Below are positions 8,601-18,700 of a DNA stretch of 64,000 nt, piece by piece. The notes beneath the pieces are model-generated. The model was not told where the DNA came from. It was given only the letters and a program-made list of their open reading frames with translations, and did not search any database. The stretch's first letter is position 1; every line of letters begins with the position of its first letter. The translations under genes were made by a program, and so were the position numbers. The stretch comes from a bacterium. GTDB lineage: Bacteria > Krumholzibacteriota > Krumholzibacteriia > LZORAL124-64-63. The DNA lies in contig JAAEQC010000218.1 in the NCBI GenBank assembly GCA_024231905.1, positions 186,001 to 250,000 on the forward strand. The letters run 5' to 3'.

Positions 8601-9542
8601 ATGCGACCGCAGCAGGCCGACGACGCCACCCCCGGCCACGGGCCCCCCGAACGGGCCGGAGCGCGCTGGCGCATGCCCATCGCCGCCCGTCCCAAGTACA
8701 TCCAGCTCGAGACGGTCACCAAGTGCAACGCCAAGTGCCCGTTCTGCCCCCAGAACGAGATCGTCCGCGACCCGGCCCGCATGCCGGAAGAGATGTGGAA
8801 GAAGATCGTCGACGACACCCGCGGCTGGGGCATTACCTACCGCCCGTTCCTCACCAACGAGCCCTTCGTCGACAAGCGCATGCCCGAGATCACGCGCTAC
8901 ATCAAGGAGAACGACCCCACTGCCCGGGTCGAGTTCAACACCAACGGTGAACTGATGACCGAGAAGCTGGGCCGCGAGCTGCTGGAAGCGGGCGTGGACA
9001 TCCTCCGCTTTTCCGTGGACGGTTTCAGCCCCGAGACCTACGAGCCGAGCCGGGTGGGCATCGACTACCACAAGGTCCTCGAGCGCGTCACCGCCTTCCT
9101 CGACATGTGGGCCCGCGATGGCTACCGGGACAAGGTCTTCACCGAGCTGCGCATGATCGAGGTGCCCGAGAACAGCCACGAGATCGAAGCCTACAAGGCG
9201 TACTGGAAACCGCGCTGCACCGAGGTGCTCGTCACCGAACTCTACCAGTGGCCCTGGACCGGCCAGAAACCCGAGGACGTGGTGCTCAAGCCCTGCCTGA
9301 AGGTGCTGGACGAGATGTTCTTCTACACCGACGGCAACGCCACCCTATGCTGCTGGGACGTCCACGAGAAGGCGGTCGTCGGCAACGTGACGCGGCAATC
9401 GGTGGCGGAGATCTGGGACTCCCACGCGGCGGCCTGCCTGCGCGACCTGCTGGACGACGGCCGGCGCGACCTCATCCATCTCTGCAGCCGCTGCAATGCC
9501 TACGAGGGTTACGACTTCTCGCGCTTCGAGCACGAGGAGTGA
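8601..9542 (+). CDS. Radical SAM / SPASM domain protein
   Basis: The 313-residue protein has the [4Fe-4S]-SAM motif CNAKCPFC (CxxxCxxC) at about residues 43-50, a GWGITYRPFLTNEP strand, and a C-terminal cysteine set (PCLKVL, TLCCWDV, LCSRCN) of the SPASM type that usually binds auxiliary iron-sulfur clusters. Many such enzymes modify peptides, but stand-alone versions near surface-polysaccharide genes are common. The reaction cannot be deduced. It sits 22 bases after waaA with GGGAGAGA as ribosome site, so probably in the same transcript. It converges with queC with one base between stop codons. Confidence 0.82.
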   Translation: MRPQQADDATPGHGPPERAGARWRMPIAARPKYIQLETVTKCNAKCPFCPQNEIVRDPARMPEEMWKKIVDDTRGWGITYRPFLTNEPFVDKRMPEITRYIKENDPTARVEFNTNGELMTEKLGRELLEAGVDILRFSVDGFSPETYEPSRVGIDYHKVLERVTAFLDMWARDGYRDKVFTELRMIEVPENSHEIEAYKAYWKPRCTEVLVTELYQWPWTGQKPEDVVLKPCLKVLDEMFFYTDGNATLCCWDVHEKAVVGNVTRQSVAEIWDSHAAACLRDLLDDGRRDLIHLCSRCNAYEGYDFSRFEHEE

Positions 9543-9543
9543 T

Positions 9544-10227
9544 TCAAGGGGACCGGTAGGGGATAGGATCCTCGGCGCCGGCGCCGGCGAAGCCCCGTAA
9601 TCTGAGCCGGCAACTCTCACATTCGCCGCAGGCTGCGTCCTCGGCCTGGTAGCAGGACCAGGTCAGGTGCAGGGGTGCTTCCAGTTCGATCCCCCGGCCC
9701 ACGATGGCCGCCTTGTCCAGACGGATGAGCGGCGTACGAATGGCCACCCGCGTCTCGGGCCGCGTACCGGCCTCGATGGCCGCACCGAAGGCCTCGAAGA
9801 ACTCGGCCCGGCAGTCGGGATAGCCGCTACCGTCCTCCCCCACTGCCCCGATGTACAGGGCGCGGGCTCCGATCACTTCGGCCCAGGACACGCCCACGGC
9901 CAGGAAGTTGGCGTTGCGGAAGGGAACGTAGGTCGAAGGTACCGGTGCGCCGTCCTCGGGCAGGCCGGTTTCCACGGGGCGGCTGGTGTCCACCAGGGAG
10001 GAGCCGCCGATCTGCCGCAGGTGTCCCAGATCCACGACCAGGCGCCGACCCACGCCGTAGTGACCGGCCAGGGCGTGGAATGACTGCAGTTCGCGGGCCT
10101 CGGTGCGCTGGCCGTAGTTCACGTGGAGCAGGGCGAGTTCGTGGTCGCGGGCGGCCTCGGCCACGCACACGGCCGAATCCAGGCCGCCACTCGCCAGCAC
10201 CACCGCCAGATCACGAGCCACGTTCAC
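9544..10227 (-). CDS. queC: 7-cyano-7-deazaguanine synthase
   Basis: QueC converts 7-carboxy-7-deazaguanine to preQ0 using ATP and ammonia, in queuosine tRNA-modification synthesis. The 227-residue protein has the PP-loop [10 protein letters not shown] at about 10-19, [13 protein letters not shown], and the C-terminal zinc site [16 protein letters not shown]. The GTG start at 10227 overlaps the queE stop as GTGA, implying coupled translation. A longer in-frame extension exists but would run through queE. The pathway genes queD and queF are not in this window. Confidence 0.94.
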   Translation of the reverse strand: MNVARDLAVVLASGGLDSAVCVAEAARDHELALLHVNYGQRTEARELQSFHALAGHYGVGRRLVVDLGHLRQIGGSSLVDTSRPVETGLPEDGAPVPSTYVPFRNANFLAVGVSWAEVIGARALYIGAVGEDGSGYPDCRAEFFEAFGAAIEAGTRPETRVAIRTPLIRLDKAAIVGRGIELEAPLHLTWSCYQAEDAACGECESCRLRLRGFAGAGAEDPIPYRSP

Positions 10228-10883
10228 ACCCCCCGTTCGACGTCGGGCCAGACCACCTTGTGGAGTTGGATCTGCAGACGCACGTCCAGACCGTCTTCCA
10301 GGACCCAGGCCGCCAGTTCCCGGGGGTCCAGCAGGCCGTGGGCCGGTGATAGCAGGACCGGGGTTCCGGCGGGCAGGCGGCTCGTGCCGAACACCCCGCG
10401 GGCCCAGTCGTAGTCCTCGCGGCCGGTCACGACAATCTTGATTTCGTCGGTGGTCCCCAGGGTGGCGATCCCCTCCCAGTCCAGATCCGCCGGATCGACG
10501 CCGCTGCCGGGAGCCTTGAGGTCCACGATGCGGTGCACGCCCGCGGGAACTTCGGCCAGGCCGGCGGCGTTGGTCACCGGCAGGGTGCCGCTCGTCTCCA
10601 GCAGGACCGTGGAGCCCGCGTCCACCAGATCGGACAGCAGGCCCAGTACCGGCCGCTGCAGCAGTGGCTCGCCGCCGGTGACGAGCACCAGGGGCCAGTC
10701 GTGAGACGCGATCTCCGCCCGCACGTCCTCGCTGCTCATGGCCGTTCCCTCGTGGAAGGCGTGGGCCGAGTCGCACCAGATGCAGCGCTGGTGGCAACCC
10801 GTCAGGCGCACCAGGGTGCAGGGACGGCCGCTGAAGCTCGACTCGCCGCAGACGGCCGGATATATTTCATTGACGTTGAGCAT
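10224..10883 (-). CDS. queE: 7-carboxy-7-deazaguanine synthase (radical SAM)
   Basis: QueE rearranges 6-carboxy-tetrahydropterin to 7-carboxy-7-deazaguanine. The 219-residue protein begins [20 protein letters not shown], then shows the cluster motif CHQRCIWC and [10 protein letters not shown], typical of this short radical SAM family. DLKAPGSG is the usual substrate-site strand. It forms a two-gene unit with queC. The 69-base divergent spacer to the next gene was read for a preQ1 aptamer and none was recognisable. Confidence 0.93.
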   Translation of the reverse strand: MLNVNEIYPAVCGESSFSGRPCTLVRLTGCHQRCIWCDSAHAFHEGTAMSSEDVRAEIASHDWPLVLVTGGEPLLQRPVLGLLSDLVDAGSTVLLETSGTLPVTNAAGLAEVPAGVHRIVDLKAPGSGVDPADLDWEGIATLGTTDEIKIVVTGREDYDWARGVFGTSRLPAGTPVLLSPAHGLLDPRELAAWVLEDGLDVRLQIQLHKVVWPDVERGV

Positions 10884-10952
10884 GGTATCCCACGGGCCCA
10901 GGTTCCTCTGCCGAGGTTCCGGCCCACGTCGAAGGTTGAGTTGCGCTTGCGA

Positions 10953-12155
10953 ATGATAAGCCTACGATCCCCGCTTCACAAATCCCCCGCCCTTCCGGTA
11001 GTCGTTCTGCTCATGGTTCTGTCCGGTTGCGGCGGCGAGGAAGAGAGCGCCCGGGACCAGTCCACCCCCGCCGTCACTGCAGCGGCCGACGGTTGCGCGG
11101 TAACGGTCGACGCCGAGGGCTGGACGGCCTTCGTCGACCTGGCCGGACGGATCGCCGGTGACGATCCGGTCCAGCGGGACGAACTGGGAGGGCTGGGCGC
11201 GGATCCGGCCTGGGAGCGCTGGCGCGCGAGCCGGGACGAACCCATCGACCTGCGTCGGGTCGCCAACTGGCTGGAAGCGACCTTCTGGACGGAACTGGGC
11301 CGCACGGGCACCCAGAAGCAACATCCGGCGCGGCGCCTCTACGCCGAGTCCTGGCGCTGGTCCTGGGAGCATCAGGACCTGATCACCCCGCGCATTGCGG
11401 AAACCAGGAGCGACGCCGCGGAACTGTCCACCCTGGTGGAACGCTGGATCTCGCCGGACCGGCGCCCCCGCGCCGTCACCCTGACCATCCTGCCCACGTT
11501 GCCCGAGTTCCGTCTCGTGGACGACGAGTACTTCATCGACGTGGGCTTCCTGGCGGCCACCCCCCGGGACCGCCTCGTGGGTGAACTCATCGGCCTCATG
11601 TTCCGCAACCGGGAGTTCATCCCCGGCGAGGATCCGCGCACCGCCGCGGGCGCGGCAGCCGTGGCCCACACCTTCCGCGCCATGCGCAACGAGGGTACGG
11701 CCCACTGGCTCGAGGATACCCCCCATGCCCACTTTTTCCACGACCATCCGACCTTCGGCGACGCCGACGTCATCACGGTGAAGTACTGGGAGCAGGCCCT
11801 GCGCGCCATGGTGATCCTGGATACGGAGTTGCCGGCCATGTGGGAGGACCCCGAACGCCTCGCCGACGGGGGCCGCGGCCTCATGACCGCCCTCAACACC
11901 ATCCAGAGCGACCGCAATCTGGGCTACGCCATGGCCGCCACCATCGCCGCCAACCTTGGCCAGGAACGACTCCACCAAGCCAGCGGCTCGGTGCCCGGCT
12001 TCGTGGCCGCCTTCCAGGAGGCCGCCGCCCTCAACGCCGTGCCGGCGCCGACGCTGCAGGATTGCGGCGACGACTTCCACAAAGCTACCCGCCCCTTCAG
12101 CGACGAGGCGTGGGCAGGCCTGCAGGACCTGCTGGCGGAATTCTTCCCCGGGTAG
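10953..12155 (+). CDS. Predicted lipoprotein of unknown function
   Basis: I do not recognise this 400-residue protein. It starts with a lipoprotein signal ending VLSGC at about residue 27, so the mature protein is probably membrane-anchored and periplasmic. The middle has DDEYFIDVGFLAATPRDRLVGELIGLMF and later RNEGTAHWLEDTPHAHFF. That arrangement is reminiscent of DUF2268/DUF5700-type gluzincin relatives (glutamate in an EGxAH-like segment), but the expected HExxH is replaced by GELIG, so a working zinc site is doubtful. It is divergent from queE and followed by a strong intrinsic terminator, so it is monocistronic. Confidence 0.6.
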   Translation: MISLRSPLHKSPALPVVVLLMVLSGCGGEEESARDQSTPAVTAAADGCAVTVDAEGWTAFVDLAGRIAGDDPVQRDELGGLGADPAWERWRASRDEPIDLRRVANWLEATFWTELGRTGTQKQHPARRLYAESWRWSWEHQDLITPRIAETRSDAAELSTLVERWISPDRRPRAVTLTILPTLPEFRLVDDEYFIDVGFLAATPRDRLVGELIGLMFRNREFIPGEDPRTAAGAAAVAHTFRAMRNEGTAHWLEDTPHAHFFHDHPTFGDADVITVKYWEQALRAMVILDTELPAMWEDPERLADGGRGLMTALNTIQSDRNLGYAMAATIAANLGQERLHQASGSVPGFVAAFQEAAALNAVPAPTLQDCGDDFHKATRPFSDEAWAGLQDLLAEFFPG

Positions 12156-12166
12156 TTCCCGGACAC

Positions 12167-12209
12167 AGGAAGGGGCCGGTCCCACGACCGGCCCCTTCCT
12201 TTTTTTTTT
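12167..12209 (+). terminator. Rho-independent terminator after the lipoprotein gene
   Basis: A 14-bp perfect stem (12167-12180 with 12187-12200), a six-base loop and a run of T from 12200 to 12209 lie 11 bases after the stop codon. Confidence 0.95.
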
Positions 12210-12215
12210 AGATGC

Positions 12216-13925
<1,710 letters not shown>

Positions 13926-14027
13926 GGCGGGTCTCCTTCGGGAAGATCGATTAGAGGGAAGGGATATTCTGACCGGACGGCCCGGCGCCGTCAAGCGGCG
14001 GGGCCCGCCGACGGACCGGCGCGGAGC

Positions 14028-14055
14028 AAAAAAAAACCGCGACCGATGTCGCGGT
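14028..14055 (-). terminator. Rho-independent terminator of the tRNA-Asp transcript
   Basis: On the reverse strand an 8-bp perfect stem (14048-14055 with 14036-14043) with a four-base loop is followed by nine T. It starts eight bases after the tRNA CCA end. Confidence 0.9.
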
Positions 14056-14062
14056 GGAAGGA

Positions 14063-14140
14063 TGGCGGGAGCGACGAGACTTGAACTCGCGACCTCCGGC
14101 TTGACAGGCCGGCGTTCTAACCAAACTGAACTACGCCCCC
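14063..14140 (-). tRNA. tRNA-Asp (anticodon GTC), CCA encoded
   Basis: The reverse strand folds as a cloverleaf with acceptor GGGGGCG pairing CGCTCCC, D-arm AGTTCAGTTTGGTTAGA, anticodon stem CCGGC with loop CTGTCAA giving GTC, and T-arm GTTCAAGTC. Loop and variable region closely match bacterial tRNA-Asp. The 3' CCA is encoded. A strong promoter and a terminator bracket it as a single-gene unit. Confidence 0.95.
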
Positions 14141-14167
14141 GCCAGATCGTCTTCCGACGGAAGCCGC

Positions 14168-14196
14168 AATATAGTGGCCTCCGTACCTCGTGTCAA
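14168..14196 (-). promoter_or_regulatory. Sigma70-type promoter of tRNA-Asp
   Basis: On the reverse strand TTGACA and TATATT are separated by exactly 17 bases; the start of transcription would fall about 20 bases before the tRNA. The rest of the 14197-14380 spacer holds no gene I can support. Confidence 0.82.
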
Positions 14197-14380
14197 ATAG
14201 TTTGCCCGGTCGTCCGGAGCCAGGACCCGGCTGTCCGAATCGCACCGGGACCGGGCCGTACGGTGACTTACGTACGCCGGAGTCCAAGCACGGCAACGTC
14301 ACTCCAACCTCAAGACACACAATGCATTGGCGGCCAACATTGCGGCTTTCGACGAAGCCGTTGCCCCCCATGCGGCCACG

Positions 14381-15715
14381 TCACCGCCTGACCCGCGCCA
14401 GCACCGTCCCGGGGTAGTAGTGCCCCAGGATTGACCGTACGTCGTGGCCGCGCCGGGCCATGCCCAAGGCACCCACCTGGCACATGCCGATGCCATGGCC
14501 GTAGCCCTGCCCACGCATGACGATTTCCGCAAGAGAACCGTCCCGGTGGACGAGTTCCAGGTCGAAGAAGGCCGACCGCAGGATGGACGGATGCCCGCCC
14601 GGCGGTGGAAAGACCCACCGCACCCGGTCACCCCTGAGGTGGTAGGTGCCGGCGTCGGTGATGGCCACCAGGTCGGCCACCCGGCCGCTGGTGGTCCGCC
14701 TGACGATCTCCAGGTGACGCAGGCGTCCAGGCCGGCGCGGATCGCCTCCGGCCCGGGCCGTGAAGACGGGACCGGCCCAGGCGGCGCGGTCCGGACGGGC
14801 CATGTGCTCCAGGTAGGCGGGCAGGGTCTCGGCCAGGACCAGTTCCAGGCGCGCCCGCGGCCAGGACTCCTCCCACGACGAGTGGGACGACCAGGCACAG
14901 TAGGCCTCGTCCCCGGAACCGCCGTCGCGGTGGCTCACCAGATAAGGCTGGGCGCCCCGGGGCCACACGTCCTGGATGAGACTCGATACGCCGCCGCAAC
15001 TGGCCGAGTAGTAGGCCTCGATCTCCTTGCCCTCATGGCGGAGGACGAGCCCCCGCGTGCGCTCGATGGCCTCGTTGCACAGGGGATCCTGGTCGGCGGC
15101 GCCCCGGTAAACCTGGTCCATGACGCCCCCGTGGACGTCGAAACCCCGGTCCTTGCGAACACCCAGGTGGCTGATGGTGTAGGTGCGGGCGGCCACGGCC
15201 TGGGCTTCCAGGGCGGCCAGTTCCCTGCGGCTGTGTCGACCGATCTCCCAGGGGACGACACCACGCAGATAGGTCTCCAGCTCGACCTCGTTGATCACCG
15301 TGAGTCCCGCGCCACCGGGCGTCGGACGTACGGCCAAGACCCCGGCGTAGGGCGCGTCGCCGTGGCTGACGAGCACCTCCGGGTCCACCGGGCGCAGCAC
15401 CAGGTGGTCCTTCACGCCCGCCCTACTGTCCGTATGGAAGGCGACCGCAGCACCACGGCGCCGGCAGGAGACGGTGGCGCCGGCTTCCAGCACGGCCAGG
15501 AGACGTCCGGCGCCGTCACGGAGTTCCGCGCGCCCGGCGGCGGACAAGTCGACGGTCTCGGCGTTCTCCACGAGCCCCACGCCCAGGAGCACCGGCAGGG
15601 CCGGTCCCACCTCCCGGGGCGGGATCTCGTCCACCGGGGGCAGGCGCTTGGGCCCGGCGCAGGCCGCCAGGAGCAGCGTCGTACCCAGCAGGAGCGCCCG
15701 GAGCGGCCGGCTCAC
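14381..15715 (-). CDS. SpoIID/LytB domain lipoprotein
   Basis: The 444-residue product has a lipoprotein signal (LLLAAC). The SpoIID domain covers about residues 130-440, with YLRGVVPWEI, EAQAVAARTYT, the double-Cys segment YSASCGGVSS and the closing GQGYGHGIGMCQVGA. SpoIID is a lytic transglycosylase that acts on peptidoglycan without stem peptides; in Gram-negative FCB-like bacteria, LytB-type relatives are thought to remodel the wall. The conserved catalytic-region glutamate is represented by VPWEI. It lies 31 bases downstream of the C25 peptidase gene on the same strand, so may be cotranscribed. Confidence 0.88.
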   Translation of the reverse strand: MSRPLRALLLGTTLLLAACAGPKRLPPVDEIPPREVGPALPVLLGVGLVENAETVDLSAAGRAELRDGAGRLLAVLEAGATVSCRRRGAAVAFHTDSRAGVKDHLVLRPVDPEVLVSHGDAPYAGVLAVRPTPGGAGLTVINEVELETYLRGVVPWEIGRHSRRELAALEAQAVAARTYTISHLGVRKDRGFDVHGGVMDQVYRGAADQDPLCNEAIERTRGLVLRHEGKEIEAYYSASCGGVSSLIQDVWPRGAQPYLVSHRDGGSGDEAYCAWSSHSSWEESWPRARLELVLAETLPAYLEHMARPDRAAWAGPVFTARAGGDPRRPGRLRHLEIVRRTTSGRVADLVAITDAGTYHLRGDRVRWVFPPPGGHPSILRSAFFDLELVHRDGSLAEIVMRGQGYGHGIGMCQVGALGMARRGHDVRSILGHYYPGTVLARVRR

Positions 15716-15746
15716 GGCCGCCGACTCCCGGCTCGGTCCGCGCCCA

Positions 15747-18700
15747 TCATCGCATCACCACCAGGCGTTGCACGTCGCTGGCGATCTGCCCGTCCGGGGC
15801 TGCCAGCTCCACCCGGTAGAGGTAGGTGCCGTTGGCCACCTCGTCGCCCTCGGCGTCGCGCGCGTCCCAGGGAACGACACAGGTGCCGCTCCCGTCATGG
15901 ATCACCGGCAGGCGGGCCACGGTGCGGCCGGCGGTGTTGAAGATCCGGATCACGCCGCGACAGCTGGCCGCACTCGTCTCGAAGACGATGCGCGCGTCCG
16001 CCCGCAGGGGATTGGGGAAGCTGTAGACCCGTCCGATGGCCACATCAGCCAGGGACTGCTCGCCCGCCTGGAGCACCCAGGTAGTGCGGTGGCCGTCGAG
16101 CACCAGGTCCACCGCCCGCTCGCCCTCGCTGCCGGCGGGCGCCGTGGCCGTGAAGGTCACAGTCATGGCGTTGGTCTTGTCCCCCTTGCCTACTTCCGCC
16201 AGATCGAACGAGACGTTGGAGAGATCGAGGTTGTCCCCCTCCAGGGACATCGCCATGCCGGCGCTGAGCCAGGCAGCACTGGTCACGTGGCCGGTGAAGG
16301 TCACCGGCAGGTCGAGCTCGAAGGCGAAGCGGTCCGGGTCGACGATCTCGCCGCCGACGGTGAACTCCACCTCCTGCCCCACATTCAGGGTGAGGGTCCA
16401 GTGACGGTCCGAGGCCAGGGGCGCCCCCGTGTCCCACACCTCCACTTCCAGGGTGTGGGCGAAGGGCCGCACGGGCACCTCGAGCTCGTAGAAGACCTCC
16501 TGGTGGTCCGTCTCGCCCGTGGGCAACGAGTCGGCCACGGCCACCACCTGGGAGGTGAGATCGGCGCCCAAGGAATCTGTGACCCGCAGGCGGTCGATGC
16601 CGGCCTCGTCCCTGGCATGTATGGAGACCGTGCGCAGGTTCGTCTCGTCCAGGCCCGTCAAGTCCGCCTCGTCGGCGAGGGTCTCGTCCGGCGAGCCGCG
16701 CAGGGTCGCCGCGACCTGGGGCGGACCGGCATCGAGCATCATCAGGGGATCGCCGAGGACGGCGAACTGGGCGATGGCGCCTCGAGAATAGCTTGAGCCC
16801 CAGTGGATGGCCAGGTACTCGGCCTCGGCGGCCCACAGCATCTCGCCGAGCATCCAGCGGCTGCGGCCTCGGCTGCCCGGACCGGAGACCGGCGGGCGCG
16901 TGAGCCAAACATCGAACATGGTCTCGCTGAGCGCCGCATTGATGTTGATGAATTCGTAGCCGGGACTGCCGTAGCTGGCCACGGCGCCGGCGCGGGAGTC
17001 GGCCAGCATTTTCTCGCAAAAGGAGCGCTCGAAGAACTTGCCATCTGTCGAAGGAGACTGGGCAAAGTCCCCGACATGGCAACCCATGCCGAAGAATACG
17101 AATGGTCTGCCGGTATTGCTCAATCGAGCGAGATCCCGGCTAGGGTCCTGGTTGCCAAAGATCTTCACACCGTCGACGAGCCAGTACTCGGACGCGATCA
17201 ACCAGATATTGGCGTGCCCCTGGTAATGGGCGAACATCCCACCTCCTGAGAGCGCCGAGAGTAGCCGCGGGGTAGCCACGCTCCGCGTGTCGGCCTGGAC
17301 GTCATCGGGCTCCCTCGTGTAGGTCACCGGCGGATAGTCCGGATAGAGGGGATCCAGCCACTCGGAGAGCTCGACCAGATTCGTCTCCAGCGCTACCGGT
17401 GAACCTCCACTCCAGGTAGCGTCGTTCTCGCCCTGGCTGCGAGCGAAGTTCGGGTCGCCGGAATTCCAGCGAAGTACGGAACCGCTGGCGCCATATCCGT
17501 CGGACCAGGAATCATCAGCGATGATGACGGCACGCTTGCGCCAGTCCTCCCCGTCGGCCAGGGTCTCCACGACGATGATCTTGTCGATCATGCGGTCCAG
17601 TTCCGTGGTGGAATTGCACGGGAGGCGGCCGACGTACATCTCCCAGGGCTGGTTCAGGCGGGCAGGGTAATCGTCCGTGGCGTCGGTCTCGCCGGTCTGG
17701 CCCGTCACATACCATTTATCCGACGCCATGAGCTCGTGGAAGCCCTGCACCGCATCGGATTGCACGTGGTAGTGGGTGGGTACCAAGTCCCGAGACCAGG
17801 ACCGGGCGTCCGGATGGACCGCCAGTTCCCGGGCGTTCTCGTTGGCGTCGCCCACCAGGACGAGGGCCCAGCTTCCCCAACCCGAGTGGTTGAGGGCGTG
17901 ACGCACGAAACGCCGGATGGCCCACTTGTCGCGCAGGCCGCCGCTGTACCAGTCGTAAAGGTCGGCCACGTCCACCACGTGGAAGTTCAGCGGCTCGGCG
18001 CTGCGGGCCTGCCGGTGGGCGATCCAGGGATCGAGTCCCGCGCGGAAATCGGCGTGGGTGACCACGAGTACGTCCGGCGCTGTGGCCGCCGCCAGCGGAT
18101 TCACGGGAGATTCGGCTACGGAGGCCAGATAGGGATTGATCTGGCGAACACCCAGAGCGGGATCGGGGTTGGTCCAGTCACCCACCGCCCAGAAAGCGCG
18201 GTCACCAGCGGCTGGTCGAATGGAAAGGGTCCAGCTCGTGCCAGCATCCACTTTGTTCGCAGCCGCCAGGTCAATGAAGATGGGATTACGAGGATCGGAA
18301 ACATCGAAGAGACCGATTTCCGAGTCTTCGAAGCCTGTCACCTCAACGTCGCGAGGTCCGGTACCTGTCCCCGAATGGAAGTTGAGCCGAAAATCACCAG
18401 CCTCCGTGACGGGGTCGTAGGCCTTGTAGAGAGCGTCGTAGGACAAGCGTACCCAGTTGACGAAGGCCCACATTTGGACAGTGCGCGGCGTGAATCGCAT
18501 GGCGGCTGATTTCCCCAGGAGAATCGAGGCGGGTACCTCGGGGAAGGCAAATTCCCGGTCGGTGACGGTGCCCACACGCATGGTGCCCAGATCCGTATCC
18601 ACGCCGTCGGTCACTTGCAGGGCTACATCGATGAGCCGGATGATGGCGTCCTGTGAATCCGCATAGGCTGCGGCACCCACTTCGAACAGTGCCGGCGCGC

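Noticed and set aside
10884-10952. preQ1 riboswitch before queE
   Set aside because: The 69-base spacer lacks the expected pseudoknot elements and A-rich tail of known preQ1 aptamers.
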